Assembly (NCBI GenBank): GCA_028280735.1
Contig: JANQLH010000399.1
Span: 1-33,528 of the forward strand
Direction of reading: 5' to 3'
Source of the DNA: SAR324 cluster bacterium
GTDB lineage: Bacteria > SAR324 > XYD2-FULL-50-16
Length of the DNA: 33,528 bases
A program made the translations under genes and the position numbers. Under the pieces are notes generated by a model. It did not search any database, was not told the origin of the DNA, and saw only the letters and a list, made by a program, of their open reading frames with translations. Below are positions 15,467 to 25,052 of this stretch, in pieces. The stretch's first letter is position 1. Each line of letters opens with the position of its first letter.

Positions 15467-17296
15467 ATGAAGAGCCAGTCCCAACTCGAATCAGTAACCA
15501 AATCACCGGATACCATCCTTCAAACATATTTTGGATTTGATCGCTTTATCGGTCATCAGAAAGAGATCATACAACACCTGATTTCGGGCAACGACGCATT
15601 GGTTCTGATGCCTACCGGTGGAGGGAAATCCTTGTGCTTCCAGATACCATCCATTGTCCGCAAAGGAACAGGAATTGTCATATCTCCCTTGATTGCGTTG
15701 ATGCAGGATCAGGTGGATGATCTGGTACAATCAGGTATACGAGCGTCATTTCTGAATTCTTCTCAATCCTATGCTGAGTCAGATCTGGTAGAAAAAGCTT
15801 TTACAAGCGGGGAACTGGATCTTTTGTACGTCGCTCCCGAAAGATTGCTGACAGATCGTTTCCTGCAATTGTTGGAGCAAACAACCATTGCACTGTTCGC
15901 CATTGATGAAACCCACTGTGTATCCCAATGGGGGCATGACTTTCGACCGGATTACATCGGATTATCCATCCTGCAGAGACGTTTCCCCGATATACCAAGG
16001 ATAGCCCTGACTGCCACAGCCGATTCCGTGACAAGGAAAGAGATCATTACCAAACTCGGACTTACCGGCGCCAGACAGTTCATCTCCAGTTTTGACAGAC
16101 CTAATATACGGTACCAGGTCAAATTAAAGAATCAGCCGAAGCAGCAACTGCTCGATTTTATCAGGTACGAACAGGAGGATAATTCCGGAATTGTTTATTG
16201 TCTGTCCCGGAAAAAAGTGGAAGAAACAGCCCGGTTTCTTTGTGACCAGGGATTAACAGCCCTCCCCTATCATGCCGGGATGGAGCCGGACGTCAGGCTA
16301 AAGCACCAGAGGCGATTCGTACAGGAAGAAGGAATTATCATGGTGGCAACCATCGCATTCGGTATGGGGATTGATAAACCCGATGTTCGCTTCGTGGCAC
16401 ATCTGGATTTACCCAAAAGCCTGGAAGCCTATTATCAAGAGACCGGAAGAGCGGGAAGAGACGGCGGCAAAGCTGTTGCCTGGATGGTTTATAGCCTGTC
16501 TGATGTGATTATGCTCAGAAAGATGTTGGAAAGCTCTGAAGCTGATGAACAATTTAAACGGATTGAAAAATTAAAACTGGATACATTACTTGGTTTCTGT
16601 GAAACGACGGAATGCCGTCGACAAGTGATGCTGAATTATTTTGATGAGGAGCTGAAACAAGCGTGTGGCAACTGCGACACTTGTCTGGAACCTATTAAAA
16701 CCTGGGACGGTACGGAAGTCGCACGAAAAGCTCTATCCTGCGTATATCGGACAGGACAGAAGTTTGGAGCCCGGTATTTAACCGATGTCTTGCTGGGAAT
16801 AAGCAACGATCGAATCGATCGCTTTAATCATGACCAACTTTCGACCTACGGCATCGGAACCGAACTAAACGCCGATGAATGGCAATCCGTGTTTCGGCAG
16901 TTGATTGCAGCAGATCTTCTCAATATTGATTTGACTGGATTTGGAGGATTTAAACTCACTCCAAAATGCAAACCTGTGCTGAAAGGTGAAAAGCAAGTTT
17001 TGTTTCGCAAGGATCCTGTTAAAAAATCCCGGCAAAAAGTCAAACCCGGTATCAAGTCACAAGTATGGAAAAATCCTGAAGATGAAGGGAAATGGGAAAA
17101 ACTCAGAATACTGAGGCTAAAGCTGGCCAAGGAATTGGGTGTGCCCGCCTATGCTGTTTTTAAAGATGACACATTAAAGGATATGATTCACATGCAACCC
17201 AAGACACTGGGTGAAATGGCAGAAATCTCCGGGGTTGGCAAAAAGAAACTGATGAGCTTCGGAGACATATTTCTAAAAGAACTGGCCAGTTTTTAA
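15467..17296 (+). CDS. recQ: ATP-dependent DNA helicase RecQ
   Basis: 3'-5' DNA helicase of recombination and repair. All parts of full-length RecQ are present in 609 residues: motif I with [14 protein letters not shown] (K54), motif II D147-E-T-H150 followed by the aromatic-rich loop [14 protein letters not shown], motif [12 protein letters not shown], the zinc-binding cysteines C383, C400, C403 and C406, a winged-helix RQC region, and a C-terminal HRDC domain (about 535-605). Motif II is DETH where E. coli RecQ has DEAH, a mild change. The ATG 15467 lies just behind GGCAGGAA. The gene stands alone between divergent rnc and convergent TM2 genes. Confidence 0.96.
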   Translation: MKSQSQLESVTKSPDTILQTYFGFDRFIGHQKEIIQHLISGNDALVLMPTGGGKSLCFQIPSIVRKGTGIVISPLIALMQDQVDDLVQSGIRASFLNSSQSYAESDLVEKAFTSGELDLLYVAPERLLTDRFLQLLEQTTIALFAIDETHCVSQWGHDFRPDYIGLSILQRRFPDIPRIALTATADSVTRKEIITKLGLTGARQFISSFDRPNIRYQVKLKNQPKQQLLDFIRYEQEDNSGIVYCLSRKKVEETARFLCDQGLTALPYHAGMEPDVRLKHQRRFVQEEGIIMVATIAFGMGIDKPDVRFVAHLDLPKSLEAYYQETGRAGRDGGKAVAWMVYSLSDVIMLRKMLESSEADEQFKRIEKLKLDTLLGFCETTECRRQVMLNYFDEELKQACGNCDTCLEPIKTWDGTEVARKALSCVYRTGQKFGARYLTDVLLGISNDRIDRFNHDQLSTYGIGTELNADEWQSVFRQLIAADLLNIDLTGFGGFKLTPKCKPVLKGEKQVLFRKDPVKKSRQKVKPGIKSQVWKNPEDEGKWEKLRILRLKLAKELGVPAYAVFKDDTLKDMIHMQPKTLGEMAEISGVGKKKLMSFGDIFLKELASF

Positions 17297-17351
17297 TTTT
17301 TATGCGGATCTTTCCAAAAGGTTTACTGCAAGAGGATATCCGATAACAAAT

Positions 17352-17957
17352 TCATCGATCATCGCGAATAAGATTTTGAAACGACGGCCTGTTTCGTTGT
17401 CTTCTCAAGGATTGCTTCATCATCTTTTTCAGAAATTTTCGGGCAGTTTTTCGATTTTCTTCCTGGACAATCTGTTTCATTCTCAGGGCATCAACTATCC
17501 ACCAGATCATCAATCCACCCATCGTCATCGAATACAGGATTTGTTTGAAAATCCTGTTGTTATACAGATAATGACAGGAAAAAGGAGGCGGAATCAGCCA
17601 AAACAAATAGGATAGACTTATCTTTTTTTCAGCCAGGGTATATTCCTCATAAAATTCCTCCTTCAACACCCGGGGTAGTTTTGAAACAGCTTCTCTTACA
17701 CTGGCGGGAAGCTGCGTGTGGAATTGACCACCGGGTAACAATGCATCATCTCTTTTGACGGGGGAACTGGTATAAGACGCTTTGATTTCTTCGGCTATTC
17801 TGTTCATTTCCGCACGAGGGACTTCGGTAATATCTTCCAAAGCCTGCAAAGTTGCCTCCAGGTTGGCATCTTTGTCTTGCTCCAGCTGGATTTCACGTTC
17901 CCGAGCTAAAACTCTCTCCCTGATTTTATCAAGGATTTCTTCCTGCTTGTCGCTCAT
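17352..17957 (-). CDS. TM2-domain membrane protein
   Basis: Protein of 201 residues. The first half is soluble and charged with probable coiled-coil character (residues 1-70, DKIREREVLARE-like pattern), then comes a TM2-type double-helix region at about 112-160 (SYLFWLIPPPFSCHYLYN ... GGLMIWWIVDALRM), followed by a basic C-terminal tail (about 165-195). TM2 domains normally read YLLWFFLGGLGAHRFYLG then LTLGGLGIWWLID; the second helix fits well, while in the first the usual Gly-Gly-x-Gly-x-His turn is altered to PPPFSCHYLYN. Function of TM2 proteins is not established. It lies 215 bases downstream of a large exported TPR gene on the same strand. Confidence 0.75.
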   Translation of the reverse strand: MSDKQEEILDKIRERVLAREREIQLEQDKDANLEATLQALEDITEVPRAEMNRIAEEIKASYTSSPVKRDDALLPGGQFHTQLPASVREAVSKLPRVLKEEFYEEYTLAEKKISLSYLFWLIPPPFSCHYLYNNRIFKQILYSMTMGGLMIWWIVDALRMKQIVQEENRKTARKFLKKMMKQSLRRQRNRPSFQNLIRDDR

Positions 17958-18172
17958 ATCCTGTTTTTCTTGTGTGGTAGACAGTGGTTAATAGCTAATT
18001 CCTCTACGATAATCAAAACGACTAAATAACTCAAGCATATGGCTTTGAATGGATTCATTGTGTTGATAAACCGGCTGAGGGCTGGTCGCTGAAAGCAATA
18101 AACTTCGAAGTACCGAACTGCTTTTAAAACGTTTATTGGTATGGGTTAAATTGGTTTGCGTTCAGGCACTAT

Positions 18173-20431
18173 CTAACTGTTTTGATCCAGGTATTTTTGA
18201 ATCTTGTCGGCCTTTACTTTTGCCTTTTGTGCAAGAGTCGTGTTTTGGTTATCCTTTACCACCGATTTGAAGTGTTCCATGGCTTTTTGCCATCTTTCAT
18301 TAGACTGGTAAAGTTCACCAAGACGGTAATGAGTGGTGGAGAACCATTGGGTCTCTTGAATAGGCTGTTTTGCGAGATCTTCCAGGATTTTTATTGCCTG
18401 AATATATCTTTTTTGACCTACATAGAGTTCGGCCAGTAGCGTTGATGCCCTGAAATGGGCTTCGGTGTTTCCGGTATTATGAATTGCATAAAGCTCCTTT
18501 TGAGCTTTTTTCCTTTGATTAAGTTTGTTAGCCAGAATATCGGCAATCACAACCTGCAATTCAAGCTTCTGTTCTCCGGGGCCAAGCAATTGAACAGCAT
18601 CCCGGTAATAACCAACGACCTTTTGATGACTGCCTAAGGCTTTATATCGGGCAACCAAGATATCCAAAACGGAAAGTTTGGTTTCCGCTTCTTTTCGGGG
18701 TAGATATCGATAAGCTGTTGCGTAATGACTTAAGGCGAGATTGGCATAATACTTCCTCGACTTTAAAGGATGCTGCTGCATGGGGTGCTTCTTGTTGCCG
18801 TACGCATAATAAACCTGGTCAGCTGTTTTTGCTATATTGAGTAAAAACCATGGGTCTCTCCCTTTTTTTTGATCCTCCTTTTTTAGAAGCAACATTAATT
18901 CAACACCCTTTACCCACCGTTCGAGCGTTAAACAAAGGTCTACTTTATAGAGTAAATTGTTTTGTCTGCTGCCATAGGAAGAAATTTTGGAGACTTTATC
19001 AAGATAGTCGTAACCGTCGTTAAAGTTTTTGGTTTTTTTGAACACTTGAAGATAATTGCCAAACGCTGCCCTGGCAAACTCATTTTTTAAAGGCAGCTTC
19101 GCATACTCCGATCCGGCTTTTTTCCAGTTCTTCTTCTTAAAATAGCAATTGCCCAGGTAATAACTCAATTCAGTCTTGTCTTTATGACGAGCAGGGAGTT
19201 TAACCTGCTTTTGCCATTTAATGACCGATTTGCAGTCCTTAACCGTATGGGAGTTGCGAACAATGCTGAGTAACAGCATGTTGCGTATTTCCTGTTTTTT
19301 TTGATGCGTTAAGGCAGCCACATAAATCTTATTGGCTGATTTATACCATTTCTTGCCTTCGTAATACCGTGCCCGGGTCGCCGATAATTCAAGATCCGCC
19401 GCATATTTATCGCTGTTTTTCTGGAGCCAGGCAAAATCGTTTTCTGCTCCTTTTTTTCGGTTCAAGGAGTTTAACAACCATCCCCGCTGGTATCGGGACT
19501 GTTCGAGGGAGATGGGATTTTTGGAATTTATGTTTATGGTAAGCAGTTTAATTGCTTGTTCCCGTGCTTTTTTTGAAGATTGTTTCGGATTGTCCCTGAA
19601 AATAAAATAATGAGATTGTGCGATACCCAGACTGGATTTGGGTTTGATCTCAGGATCAGGCCATTCGGATAATTGCCGTTCAAACCAGGAAAGAGCATTT
19701 TTATGACGATCGCTTTTTTGGGCTTCAACTCCCAATTGGTAAGCAATTCTGGCTTTTTCTTCCATGGTTACCGGGGAATCCAAAGCATCATAAAACAAGC
19801 TTTTTGCCATCAAGGTGTTACCGGTGTGATAGTAAATCCAGGCCAGGTTGTGTTGTGTTTCAATCCTCTGCTGGTCGGTAATGCCTTCAGATTCCAAAAC
19901 CTGTTTAAATTGATACTCCGCCACCTGCCATTGTTCGGCCTGGTATGCCTGTTGGCCTTTGATAAAACTGACATCGGCCAGGTAGGCGGTTTTAGGGAAT
20001 TTGGTAATTAACCTGTTTAAATCAACCAACCCATCAGGCTGCTTAAGTCGTAATTTCAAAGTACCACTCAGATACATCGCATGTTCAACCAGGTCTGATT
20101 CAGGGAAATGGCTGATTATTTTGTTATATTGCCGCAGGGCAAGGTCAAATTTTCCTTCGGCAACATTAATCTTGGCCTGAATTAATACAACTTCGGGAAT
20201 CAGTCTGCTATCGGGATATTTGTCCAGAAAACTTTCCGCTTCCTGACTGGCGAACCCATAGATCTTGTCTTTGAATAGGTTGTTGATGAAACCAAGATCT
20301 TCTTTTTCAGCGGCAGGAACCGGTGTTTGCTCTTCAGCGAAAGTTGGGACGGCGGAGCACACCAAGCTCAAGAGCATTACTATAAGTAACAATCGATTCC
20401 TGAATCCTGACAGGTTAGAACGTATCGTCAT
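18173..20431 (-). CDS. Large exported tetratricopeptide-repeat protein
   Basis: Protein of 752 residues with an N-terminal signal peptide (hydrophobic core RLLLIVMLLSLVCSAV, likely cleavage after TFA near residue 32). The mature part is almost entirely TPR or SEL-like helical repeats; clear units occur around 50-150 (DKYPDSRLIPEVVLIQAK, FDLALRQYNKIISHFPESDL), 155-225, 270-300, 640-745 (KRYIQAIKILEDLAKQP, ERWQKAMEHFKSVVKDNQN). The N-terminal repeats resemble the BamD/YbgF type with the FP/YP-x-S turn. It is probably periplasmic, possibly an envelope-assembly scaffold, but no lipobox is seen and the family is not one I can name. It is divergent from the cupin gene, 335 bases apart. Confidence 0.82.
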   Translation of the reverse strand: MTIRSNLSGFRNRLLLIVMLLSLVCSAVPTFAEEQTPVPAAEKEDLGFINNLFKDKIYGFASQEAESFLDKYPDSRLIPEVVLIQAKINVAEGKFDLALRQYNKIISHFPESDLVEHAMYLSGTLKLRLKQPDGLVDLNRLITKFPKTAYLADVSFIKGQQAYQAEQWQVAEYQFKQVLESEGITDQQRIETQHNLAWIYYHTGNTLMAKSLFYDALDSPVTMEEKARIAYQLGVEAQKSDRHKNALSWFERQLSEWPDPEIKPKSSLGIAQSHYFIFRDNPKQSSKKAREQAIKLLTININSKNPISLEQSRYQRGWLLNSLNRKKGAENDFAWLQKNSDKYAADLELSATRARYYEGKKWYKSANKIYVAALTHQKKQEIRNMLLLSIVRNSHTVKDCKSVIKWQKQVKLPARHKDKTELSYYLGNCYFKKKNWKKAGSEYAKLPLKNEFARAAFGNYLQVFKKTKNFNDGYDYLDKVSKISSYGSRQNNLLYKVDLCLTLERWVKGVELMLLLKKEDQKKGRDPWFLLNIAKTADQVYYAYGNKKHPMQQHPLKSRKYYANLALSHYATAYRYLPRKEAETKLSVLDILVARYKALGSHQKVVGYYRDAVQLLGPGEQKLELQVVIADILANKLNQRKKAQKELYAIHNTGNTEAHFRASTLLAELYVGQKRYIQAIKILEDLAKQPIQETQWFSTTHYRLGELYQSNERWQKAMEHFKSVVKDNQNTTLAQKAKVKADKIQKYLDQNS

Positions 20432-20766
20432 GAAACTAACGGGGCTTTAAATAGAATATTTGGAATGTTACATTGGAAAATCATCAGGTTGTATGGGTAT
20501 ATGTGAGCCTACCGCCCTGTTTGAACCCCGTCAAGCAATGAGCTTGCCGGTATTTTGCCCCCTGTTGCCGGTTGCATGATTTTTTAAGGGGTAATATCTC
20601 TCCAACCCCTGTATCCTTGCTGTTCTCATTGACATAGCGGCAATAAATCGTAATATTAGAACCCAGGGTAACGCAAGCTGCCCGGTTTCAATCTCTTTAC
20701 CCATCCCAAAACAAGCCCTGCCTGTTGCATAGCCTCAGACCAGGAAACACCGAATATCACATTTTT
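20432..20766. other. Divergent intergenic region between TPR and cupin genes
   Basis: The 335 bases carry one good sigma70 promoter for the plus strand (20629-20656) and leave about 110 bases of leader before the cupin start. Nothing convincing is seen for the minus strand. An in-frame TTG at 20725 would lengthen the cupin protein by 14 residues but has no ribosome site. Confidence 0.5.
20629..20656 (+). promoter_or_regulatory. Sigma70 promoter for the cupin-HD operon
   Basis: A perfect TTGACA at 20629-20634 is followed, after 16 bases, by TAATAT at 20651-20656 (four of six positions agree with TATAAT). It points toward the cupin gene, starting 110 bases further on. Confidence 0.6.
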
Positions 20767-21084
20767 ATGTCAGAAATAGAAAATTTGTTTGAAACACTGG
20801 ACTATAAGACAGACTCCATTTCAAGTAAGACACTAATCGAAAAAGCCGGGGGGTCGCTAACGCTTTATGCGTTTGATAAAGCACAAGGCTTGGGTGAGCA
20901 TACATCTCCTCACATTACCATCGTTCAACTGGTGGAAGGCAAAGCGGAAATTAGGATTGATGGGCAGAACAGTCTGATAAAAGATGGAGATTTCGTTACC
21001 ATACCAATTGACGTCCCTTATTCCCTGCAGGCAATTCACCAGGTCAAAGTCCTGGTATACCGTGTCAACTCATCCGTGTCGTAA
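20767..21084 (+). CDS. Small single-domain cupin protein
   Basis: Single beta-barrel cupin of about 105 residues (from ATG 20767). Cupin motif 1 is seen as LGEHTSPHITIVQLVEGKAEIRIDG with the two His and the Glu normally binding a metal. In motif 2 the usual PxxxPHxL reads IPIDVPYSLQA, so the fourth metal ligand His is replaced by Tyr. Metal binding may therefore be weakened or altered. The HD-hydrolase gene follows after 6 bases and is almost certainly co-transcribed. The upstream TTG at 20725 is a less likely start. A substrate cannot be predicted; small cupins include sensors and sugar or auxiliary proteins. Confidence 0.8.
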   Translation: MSEIENLFETLDYKTDSISSKTLIEKAGGSLTLYAFDKAQGLGEHTSPHITIVQLVEGKAEIRIDGQNSLIKDGDFVTIPIDVPYSLQAIHQVKVLVYRVNSSVS

Positions 21085-21090
21085 AAAACC

Positions 21091-21702
21091 ATGAATCGAC
21101 TGGAAAAACAGATCCAATTTATCCTGGAAGTGGACAAACTGAAAGGGGTGATTCGTCGCTCCTTTTTGGTCGGGGCGGATCGGCTGGAAAACTCCGCTGA
21201 GCATAGCTGGCACGTGGCATTACTGGCTATGACGTTAATTGAGCATTCCGATTTGGAGGTGGATTTGTTGCGTGTCATGAAAATACTGATTTTACATGAC
21301 ATCGTAGAAATCGACGCAGGGGATACCTATTTTTTTGATACCGAAGGCAATGCGAACAAGGCAGAAAAGGAAGCCAGGGCTGCCGATCGCCTATTCGGTC
21401 TATTGCCGGCCGACCAGGAAAAAGAATACAGGGAAATCTGGGAAGAATATGAAGCTCGTGAAACCAATGAAGCGAAATTCGCCTACGCGTTAGATCGGTT
21501 CATGCCGGCATTGCATTCCTACCATACGCAAGGCAGAAGCTGGAAACAACATGGGATAACTCTCGATCGTGTTTTGACCCTCAATGATCCCATAAAAGAA
21601 GGATCCAAAGAACTTGCCGGGTATGCTGAGAAGTTGTTTTATGATGCAGCAGACAAAGGCTATTTAAAAGATAAACAGCCTATTGAAAAACCTGGTTCAT
21701 AA
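21091..21702 (+). CDS. HD-domain hydrolase (YfbR/HDDC2-like nucleotidase type)
   Basis: 203 residues with the HD metal-binding set: H38 in NSAEHSWHVALLAM, H69-D70 in ILILHDIVEIDAGD, and D135 in YALDRFMPALHSY. This layout is that of the HD_3 group that includes YfbR 5'-deoxynucleotidases and human HDDC2, which hydrolyse nucleoside monophosphates. The substrate here is unproved. The gene begins 6 bases after the cupin gene, within the same operon. Its 3' end runs 23 bases into the end of the opposing phosphate-transporter gene, so the two transcripts overlap tail to tail. Confidence 0.85.
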   Translation: MNRLEKQIQFILEVDKLKGVIRRSFLVGADRLENSAEHSWHVALLAMTLIEHSDLEVDLLRVMKILILHDIVEIDAGDTYFFDTEGNANKAEKEARAADRLFGLLPADQEKEYREIWEEYEARETNEAKFAYALDRFMPALHSYHTQGRSWKQHGITLDRVLTLNDPIKEGSKELAGYAEKLFYDAADKGYLKDKQPIEKPGS

Positions 21703-22729
21703 AAACGTTCTGCATAAAAAAGAGAGATATGTAAGCGACAATTGCGGATAAAACCGGCGTACTTACCCACCCCAGGCTAATTCGGCCTATCACGTCCAAA
21801 TGAATATTCTTTCCTCCTTTTGCCAGACCGATTCCAATAACAGCCCCCACAACTGCTTGTGAACTGGATACAGGTACGAGTGGTATTTGCGGTAAGCTTA
21901 GAAACATCAACAGCTCGTTTAACTCCCTGGATGAGAAAATAAACAATACCAATGAGGATGAGGCAACGACAATCAACGCTGTGATCGGAGACAGGGTATA
22001 AATATTACTACCGACAGTTTCCATTACTCTTCTTGAGTATGTGAAAACACCTACAGCTATTGCGATTCCGCCCAGTAAAAATAACTGCTGAGCGGCGGAA
22101 AATGTAATAAAACCATCAATGGAATAAGCTTGAAAGGGTGAGGAGGGAACAAAAACACCCATGACGTTGGCGATATTGTTGGCCCCCAGGCTATAGGAAC
22201 CGAAAGCGCCTAATACGATTAATGCCACCCTGGTTCGGGAGTCTTGTCTGAAAAGGTGAAGCCTGGAGTTTCGAACATATACCCTGGCTATCAGATATAG
22301 AAATATGGCGAAAATCATGGAAAGAATCGGACTGAAAATCCAGGTTCCCACAATTTTGGAAAGAACAGTCATATCCGTGTTGACACCGGCAAAGAAGTTC
22401 CAGCCGATAATGGCTCCAACAACAGCCTGAGATGTGGAAACAGGCAGGGTCAGTCTTGTCATTAATAACACTGTAAAAGCCGCTGCAAGCGCAACGGTGA
22501 AAGCTCCTGCCAGGGTATTGATCGACCCCAGTTTTCCAAGGGTGATGGAAGCCCCGGTCCCTCCTGCTACGGAACCAATGATTACAAAAACACTGCAGAT
22601 GATTGCCGCTGTCGTGAATTTAATCATTCGCGAAGCGACCGCTGTACCAAATACATTCGCTGCATCGTTTGCTCCCAGGGACCAACCTAGAAACAATCCG
22701 CTGGAAAGAAAAAACAGAACTGCCATCAT
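21680..22729 (-). CDS. pit: Low-affinity inorganic phosphate transporter, PiT family
   Basis: Inner-membrane metal-phosphate symporter of 349 residues, with hydrophobic helices throughout. The two PiT signatures are present as an internal duplication: GANDAANVFGTAVASR (about 19-34) and GANNIANVMGVF (182-193), each followed by an STSQAVVGAIIGW / SSSQAVVGAVIGIG motif. ATG 22729 (followed directly by a second ATG) lies behind GGAG with about 7 bases spacing. The DUF47/PhoU-like gene lies 12 bases upstream on the same strand, the usual Pit-accessory pair. The 3' end overlaps the convergent HD-hydrolase gene by 23 bases. Some family members carry other anions such as sulfate; phosphate is favoured by the DUF47 partner. 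Confidence 0.92.
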   Translation of the reverse strand: MMAVLFFLSSGLFLGWSLGANDAANVFGTAVASRMIKFTTAAIICSVFVIIGSVAGGTGASITLGKLGSINTLAGAFTVALAAAFTVLLMTRLTLPVSTSQAVVGAIIGWNFFAGVNTDMTVLSKIVGTWIFSPILSMIFAIFLYLIARVYVRNSRLHLFRQDSRTRVALIVLGAFGSYSLGANNIANVMGVFVPSSPFQAYSIDGFITFSAAQQLFLLGGIAIAVGVFTYSRRVMETVGSNIYTLSPITALIVVASSSLVLFIFSSRELNELLMFLSLPQIPLVPVSSSQAVVGAVIGIGLAKGGKNIHLDVIGRISLGWVSTPVLSAIVAYISLFFMQNVFMNQVFQ

Positions 22730-22741
22730 GGTTGTTCTCCG

Positions 22742-23392
22742 TTAAATTTCTCTTTTGATGGCAAACACTGAAAGCTTTTCACAAACAGTTTCTGCTACAT
22801 CACTAACCAGTGCCATTTTTTCTGCAAAATATCTCAGTTGAATACGCTCTGACAGAGTCTTCAGCTTATCCGTGGAAAACACGACTTTTTTGATGGTATC
22901 TTCCAGCTTATCCACTTCATTTTCATAAAAGAAAACCTTATTGGAAAATTCCGTAACCATGGTGATATTGGAAAAGTAAGCCGAAACGGCGTTAACCAGT
23001 TCCTCGACCGTTTTAGTGATATACTCCGACATGTTGAGAAAATCAGCTTTTACAAAGTCTGGGATTTTGGGTTTCTCAAAGGAGTAGTTCTCCATGATTT
23101 TCTTGGTCACATCGATCACCTTGTGCAGGGATTCCAGCAGTTCCCATACATCTCCACGAACTTCCGGAATCAACATATGTTCGTAGAGTTTATCCCTGAC
23201 TTTTCTTCTCAGCTGATTAGCATCTGATGCGAGCTTGCCAATTTCATCCAACCTGATCTCGAAGCGGGCCACATCGTCCTTCATATATTCCTGCATCGCT
23301 TCATCAAATATCAAGGCGGAACGCTGAACATGGTAGAGATAGGATTTCACATCCCTTTCCATTTTAGCGATCTTTCCAAATATACTGATCAT
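22742..23392 (-). CDS. DUF47/PhoU-like phosphate-transport accessory protein
   Basis: Cytoplasmic all-helical protein of 216 residues of the PhoU-like DUF47 (TIGR00153) family, which is typically encoded next to Pit transporters and modulates phosphate uptake. Helical pattern and features such as EVRGDVWELLESLHKVIDVTKKIMENY and FFYENEVDKLEDTIKKVVF fit. I place the start at ATG 23392 because AAGGAGATATA lies immediately before it, giving the sequence MISIFGKIAKMERDV; the longer frame from 23446 would put this strong ribosome site inside the gene. The pit gene follows after 12 bases. Confidence 0.88.
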   Translation of the reverse strand: MISIFGKIAKMERDVKSYLYHVQRSALIFDEAMQEYMKDDVARFEIRLDEIGKLASDANQLRRKVRDKLYEHMLIPEVRGDVWELLESLHKVIDVTKKIMENYSFEKPKIPDFVKADFLNMSEYITKTVEELVNAVSAYFSNITMVTEFSNKVFFYENEVDKLEDTIKKVVFSTDKLKTLSERIQLRYFAEKMALVSDVAETVCEKLSVFAIKREI

Positions 23393-23458
23393 TATATCTC
23401 CTTGGTCATTTGATCCGGTCGCGTTGTTAGATACTTTGTCGACCATAGATTAACCACA

Positions 23459-23487
23459 TTAATAGCTTATTCTTTGACCTTCGTAAA
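23459..23487 (-). promoter_or_regulatory. Candidate promoter for the DUF47-pit operon
   Basis: On the minus strand TTTACG (23487-23482) and TATTAA (23464-23459) are separated by 17 bases, each matching the sigma70 consensus in four of six positions, about 67 bases before ATG 23392. It is moderately good only. Confidence 0.35.
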
Positions 23488-23535
23488 GTTTAATGAGTCC
23501 TAAGGTATAGTCGTCAGGTTCGGACAGTCATTCGT

Positions 23536-24291
23536 TTACAGCAAGTATGCAGTTATAACGTAGCCACTGACGAGGATCGACACAATGAAATCATTTCTGG
23601 AAAACTTCAGTTCAGGATCTGTCCTTTGTTCCGAGTAACATCTGGATTCCATTGCCAAAACCAGTCGATCCGCTGTATTCAAAAATCTTCGCAATAAAGG
23701 GATGGTAAACAGGGAAAGTCTTCTCACAGGATTTTTTACCTGTTCAATTCCTCTTGCCTTTTGCACATCGGATATCTCAGCTGCCTGTTCAAGGATTAGC
23801 GGCAGGAATCGGACCATCAGGCTTATCATCATGGCTACTCTTTTTTCCGGAATCAAGGGAATCGGTTTTAAAAACCATTGAATGGCCGATTTGATTTCCA
23901 AAGTCCGGGACGTGGAGATCAGAAGGATGCCCCCGATTAATACCACCAATAGTCTCCAGCAATAGAGAGCACCGGAAACGATACCCGGTTGGGTCACCAC
24001 GATATCGGCAAATGAAAAAAGAGGATCTCCCGGTGTGAAAACAGCTCTTGAGCCAAACACAAACAACAGCAGCAGGAAAAACAGGCGGGTTTGTAAAAGC
24101 GTTGCCTTCAACGGTATTTTCTGCCGGATAAATATCCCGATTAAGAGGATGGAAATCAATCCTAAAAACTGTGATGTCGCTTTAAAAGAGAAAAAGTTAA
24201 TCAGCAGCAGGACAAACAATTTGCAGCGAATGTCCAGTTTGTGCAAATAACCGGTTCCGGGTCTGTAGCTTAAAACTATCAGTTCAGCCAT
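23536..24291 (-). CDS. bioN: Energy-coupling factor transporter transmembrane protein (BioN/EcfT)
   Basis: Membrane subunit of an ECF transporter, which couples the ATPase to the substrate-binding protein. With ATG 24291 it has 251 residues and about five or six hydrophobic helices. The first EcfT coupling motif is seen as QKARGIE, and the second as AMESRCYS, where the usual A-R-G is R-C. The gene overlaps the end of the ATPase gene by 13 bases, and bioY lies before that, so this is the BioMNY biotin uptake set. A longer frame from 24324 would overlap further and lacks a better ribosome site. Confidence 0.88.
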   Translation of the reverse strand: MAELIVLSYRPGTGYLHKLDIRCKLFVLLLINFFSFKATSQFLGLISILLIGIFIRQKIPLKATLLQTRLFFLLLLFVFGSRAVFTPGDPLFSFADIVVTQPGIVSGALYCWRLLVVLIGGILLISTSRTLEIKSAIQWFLKPIPLIPEKRVAMMISLMVRFLPLILEQAAEISDVQKARGIEQVKNPVRRLSLFTIPLLRRFLNTADRLVLAMESRCYSEQRTDPELKFSRNDFIVSILVSGYVITAYLL

Positions 24292-25028
24292 GATTGAATA
24301 CCGTGTCCAAGCTTCGCCGAACAAGGAAGACGTACGCCATATTGTTCCACGATTTCAAGAACAGCCGGGGGGGAACCGGTTTTAACAATGGAGCCGTTTT
24401 CGAATAAAACAATTTGTGTGGCAGAGGCGATAGTCTTTTCCAGTTCATGGGTCACAATGATAATGGTATGTCCGCTTTCATGGAGATCAAGGATCTGTTT
24501 TAAGATTAGTACCGAGCCGGGGTAATCCAGGTTGGAAAAAGGTTCGTCAAATACCAGTATATCCGGATTCATCGCCAGTACTCCGGCAATAGCCAGTTTT
24601 CTTTTTTCTCCCCCGGAAAGAGTGTGAGGGGATTGAAGTTCCTTACTCTTTAAGCCTGTTGATACAAGCGATTCCTCAACTCGTTTGTCGATAACGGACC
24701 TCTTTAAACCCAGGTTTTCGGGGCCGAATGCGATGTCACTGCAGACAGTCTCACCAACAATTTGGGCATCGGCATTTTGAAACACCATTCCCACTTTGCG
24801 ACGGGCTTTTGCCGGATGTTTTTCCACATCCAAACCGTCAATGGTTATGGATCCTGTGGTAGGGGATAATAAACCATTCAGGTGTCGACAAAAAGTCGTT
24901 TTGCCGGACCCGTTTTTTCCCACAACCACAACAAAACTGCCTTGTTCGATCGAAAGGTTTATATCGTTGACTCCCCAGTGACCGTTTGCGAATCTATGTC
25001 CTAAATTTTTGACTTCAATGTATGGCAT
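24279..25028 (-). CDS. bioM: Energy-coupling factor transporter ATPase (BioM/EcfA)
   Basis: ABC-type ATPase of 249 residues powering biotin uptake by BioMNY. Walker A is GKNGSGKT (37-44), the Q-loop is MVFQNADAQI, the ABC signature is LSGGE (137-141), Walker B ILVFDEPFSNLD (157-168) and the switch His is H194 in IIIVTHELE. The NADAQIVGETV segment after the Q-loop is typical of ECF ATPases. It lies 24 bases after bioY and overlaps bioN by 13 bases. It is the only ATPase gene here, so it would form a homodimer unless a shared second one exists elsewhere. Confidence 0.92.
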   Translation of the reverse strand: MPYIEVKNLGHRFANGHWGVNDINLSIEQGSFVVVVGKNGSGKTTFCRHLNGLLSPTTGSITIDGLDVEKHPAKARRKVGMVFQNADAQIVGETVCSDIAFGPENLGLKRSVIDKRVEESLVSTGLKSKELQSPHTLSGGEKRKLAIAGVLAMNPDILVFDEPFSNLDYPGSVLILKQILDLHESGHTIIIVTHELEKTIASATQIVLFENGSIVKTGSPPAVLEIVEQYGVRLPCSAKLGHGIQSWLN

Positions 25029-25052
25029 GTTAAATCAGATGAGGTTTTTTCT

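Noticed and set aside
23523-23541. Pho-box-like CTGT repeats upstream of DUF47-pit (minus strand)
   Set aside because: The two CTGT units are 14 bases apart instead of 11 and lack the CTGTCAT-type extension; the site sits at the end of bioN, too far from the promoter.
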